From Nepenthes gracilis (taxonomy: Eukaryota > Streptophyta > Magnoliopsida > Caryophyllales > Nepenthaceae), in NCBI GenBank assembly GCA_033239525.1, contig BSYO01000009.1, positions 19,923,299 to 19,987,298 of the forward strand: a stretch of 64,000 nt of DNA, in the 5' to 3' direction. How positions within the stretch are numbered: position 1 is the stretch's first letter; the number at the start of each line of letters is the position of its first letter. The translations under genes were made by a program, and so were the position numbers. Positions 62,275-64,000 of the stretch are shown one piece after another. A model generated the notes under the pieces. That model was given only the letters and a program-made list of their open reading frames with translations. It searched no databases and was not told where the DNA came from.

Positions 62275-63122
62275 GTCATTAGATCTTTCGTGTCGAATCG
62301 AACCCAAATAAGTTCGGTTTCTATCTCTATTAACTTAGGTGTTACGTGCCACAAATAACAAATAAAAGGTTAAAAGATTAGTGAGATTTACTCATTTATT
62401 TATTCTTCGACATTCAAGTCAGAAACTTTTTTTTGACGGATAAAAAGATGTAGAAAGGATATAAGAAAATACATTAACTCACTTGTGTGAGGGAAAATGA
62501 GGTTTGTGGATGATTGGACTCCGATAACGCGTTTGACCGAGATCGACTTTCAATGTTAATGGAGTGTTAAGTTTCGATGGTGTGCTTGGTGTTGAGCGTT
62601 CTTGTGAGCTAACGGAGGGTTTAACTCCAATGGTACGCTCAATAAAGAGCAACTTTGAGAATTAATGGAAGGCTAGGTTCGATAATACGTTCAACGAGGA
62701 GTGGCTTTGACTACTGATTGATTGTTAAGCTTTGGTGGTACACTCGACGTAGAGTGACTTTGTAAGTTAACAGAATGCTAAACTTCGATGGTGTGCTCAA
62801 CAGGGAGCAACTTTAAGAATTAATGGAGGATTAGACTTCGGTGATGCGTTCAACAGGTAGCAACTTTATAAGCTAATAGAGGGTTAAGCTCCGATGGTGT
62901 GCTCAACGGGGAACGTCTTTGAGAATTGAAGGGAGAAAGAGAAAGAGTTATGAGATTGAAAAAGAATTTGATTCTTTCTGAACTATTGCATGCCGATTTG
63001 GTCCCACTTTTTTTCTCCTATGATGAAGGAGGGCATTCGTAATGTTTCATAACAGCGGTGTTGTCACTAAAACTCACGACGGATGTCTTGTCAGGAATCG
63101 CTGACCTATCCCAGAGGTGCCG
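62275..63122. repeat. Dispersed repeat, copy C of the three-copy family, with a 53-bp array
   Basis: Begins GTCATTAGATCTTTCGTG-like, then has TTAGGTGTTACGTGCCACAA, ACATTCAAGTCAGAAAC and AAAAAGATGTAGAAAGG, matching copies A and B in order. A tandem array follows, then a non-coding 3' part with GACGGATGTCTTGTCAGG. No transposase or terminal repeats visible. Confidence 0.5.
62505..62930 (+). repeat. 53-bp tandem array, about eight imperfect copies
   Basis: Units run from TAA.GGAGGGTTAAGCTCCGA through TGGTGTGCTCAAC to GGGAGCAACTTTGAGAAT, with frequent substitutions. The unit is close to twice the 27-bp unit at 9362-9539. Confidence 0.75.
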
Positions 63123-64000
63123 TGTGGCGACCCGAGCCTAAATACTCAAACACGTGGCAACGAGCCGCACATGCGGACTAAAAAATTTAAAACCAAATAT
63201 AACCATTCAATAATCTAGATCATTTTAATTCCTTCGATATTTAGCTCTGACATCACGCAAAATCCATCCATCATCCATTCGCTAATTGTCAAGAGACTCT
63301 CCCGTATTCATCAAAGAGGCATCTAAACGGCTTCAAAGCCTTATTAAACGGCCTCGACAGATACTTAATCGATTTTAAATCCATTTTGTGGTTGTTTACC
63401 CACATAAATATCTAACATTTGGTATCGTAGGCTTCTCATAAAATCAAAAACTAAAGTCTTCGCTTTTTAAAGATTCGGCTCACACGTAAAGACGAAATCG
63501 ATGGGAAATTAAAATTCCAAAATTTCATATATTTTTCATCATTTTTGTCGGGCCGATCTTTCGCAAAAAATCTCATCATCCAACAGAGAGTAAACGGATC
63601 ATCTTCTCACGCGTTTTCTGGAACCATACGCTAAGTCTGAGCAAAATGAGAAATCGGTAAATTCGAACGGACGAGATGGAAGAAAAACACATGGTGAATT
63701 TCAATTACTTATATATATTTCAGAATATATATATATATATAAAACGCTAACAATAATAACGATCTCGGATAAAATATAATATCTACCAATGTCTCAACAT
63801 AACTACCGACTTTAATTAATAAATTATTTTATTTTATTTTTATCAGCATTTTATAAAGACATAAATCAGTTAATTGAAATTTTATTATATTAAATTAATT
63901 AACGTGATAAAACGTCGTAAATACGACTTATCATAAAATTGGATACTTAATCTACCGAATTAAAATGGATCTCGATGCGATGCTGTTTTATATTGAGAAA
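63123..64000 (+). mobile_element. Possible 5' end of a short-LTR retrotransposon, cut by the window edge
   Basis: TGTGGCGACCCGAG starts a 295-bp segment ending ATCTAACA at 63417. TGGTATCGTAGGC follows at 63420, similar to the initiator tRNA-Met primer site TGGTATCAGAGC. The rest to 64000 would be internal sequence, without a recognised coding region. The second LTR is not in the window, so this is unconfirmed. Confidence 0.4.

Overview
The window is a stretch of plant nuclear DNA, most likely from a eudicot. The evidence is two intron-containing genes of plant-specific type, very AT-rich intergenic DNA, and a dense load of plant LTR retrotransposons, solo LTRs, a tRNA-derived SINE and a MITE. 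I cannot name the species. There are no rRNA genes, functional tRNA genes or CRISPR arrays.

Layout. 1-13.7 kb is gene-free: a solo LTR at 702-1754, an LTR-like remnant near 7.7-8.2 kb, a repeat carrying a 27-bp array at 9.0-10.3 kb, and a solo LTR at 11360-12549 with target duplication ATATT. 13.7-22.9 kb holds the main gene, a P4-type ATPase (phospholipid flippase, ALA1-like) of seven coding exons on the + strand. Its core is intact, but the conserved N-terminal extension carries an in-frame TGA at 15042, right after an unusual 28-bp perfect palindrome in the leader. 22.9-31.3 kb is an older LTR split by a complete but protein-less (LARD-like) LTR element at 23871-30056, with target duplication GGGTT. 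31.8-32.6 kb has a Tourist-like MITE and an Au-type SINE relic. 34772-40379 is a full-length, decayed Ty1/copia element of Tork type. 43851-48682 is a nest of solo LTRs in which one LTR family inserted both before and after a different LTR. 49.6-50.9 kb and 62.3-63.1 kb look like relatives of the 9-10 kb repeat. 55.6-58.2 kb holds a three-exon group III WRKY transcription factor gene. 60156-61074 is a fourth solo LTR of the 11.4-kb family, with target duplication TATTT. A possible short-LTR element with a primer binding site runs off the window end from 63123.

The two genes show no sign of a joint pathway. The flippase moves phospholipids across a membrane. The WRKY protein resembles the WRKY70/54/46 defence and senescence regulators. 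No undescribed protein-coding system was found. The most unusual signals are the palindrome plus nonsense codon at the start of the flippase, the LARD with a repeated motif in opposite orientations, the nested LTRs datable by their target duplications, and a TGACG cluster about 3.3 kb upstream of the WRKY gene.
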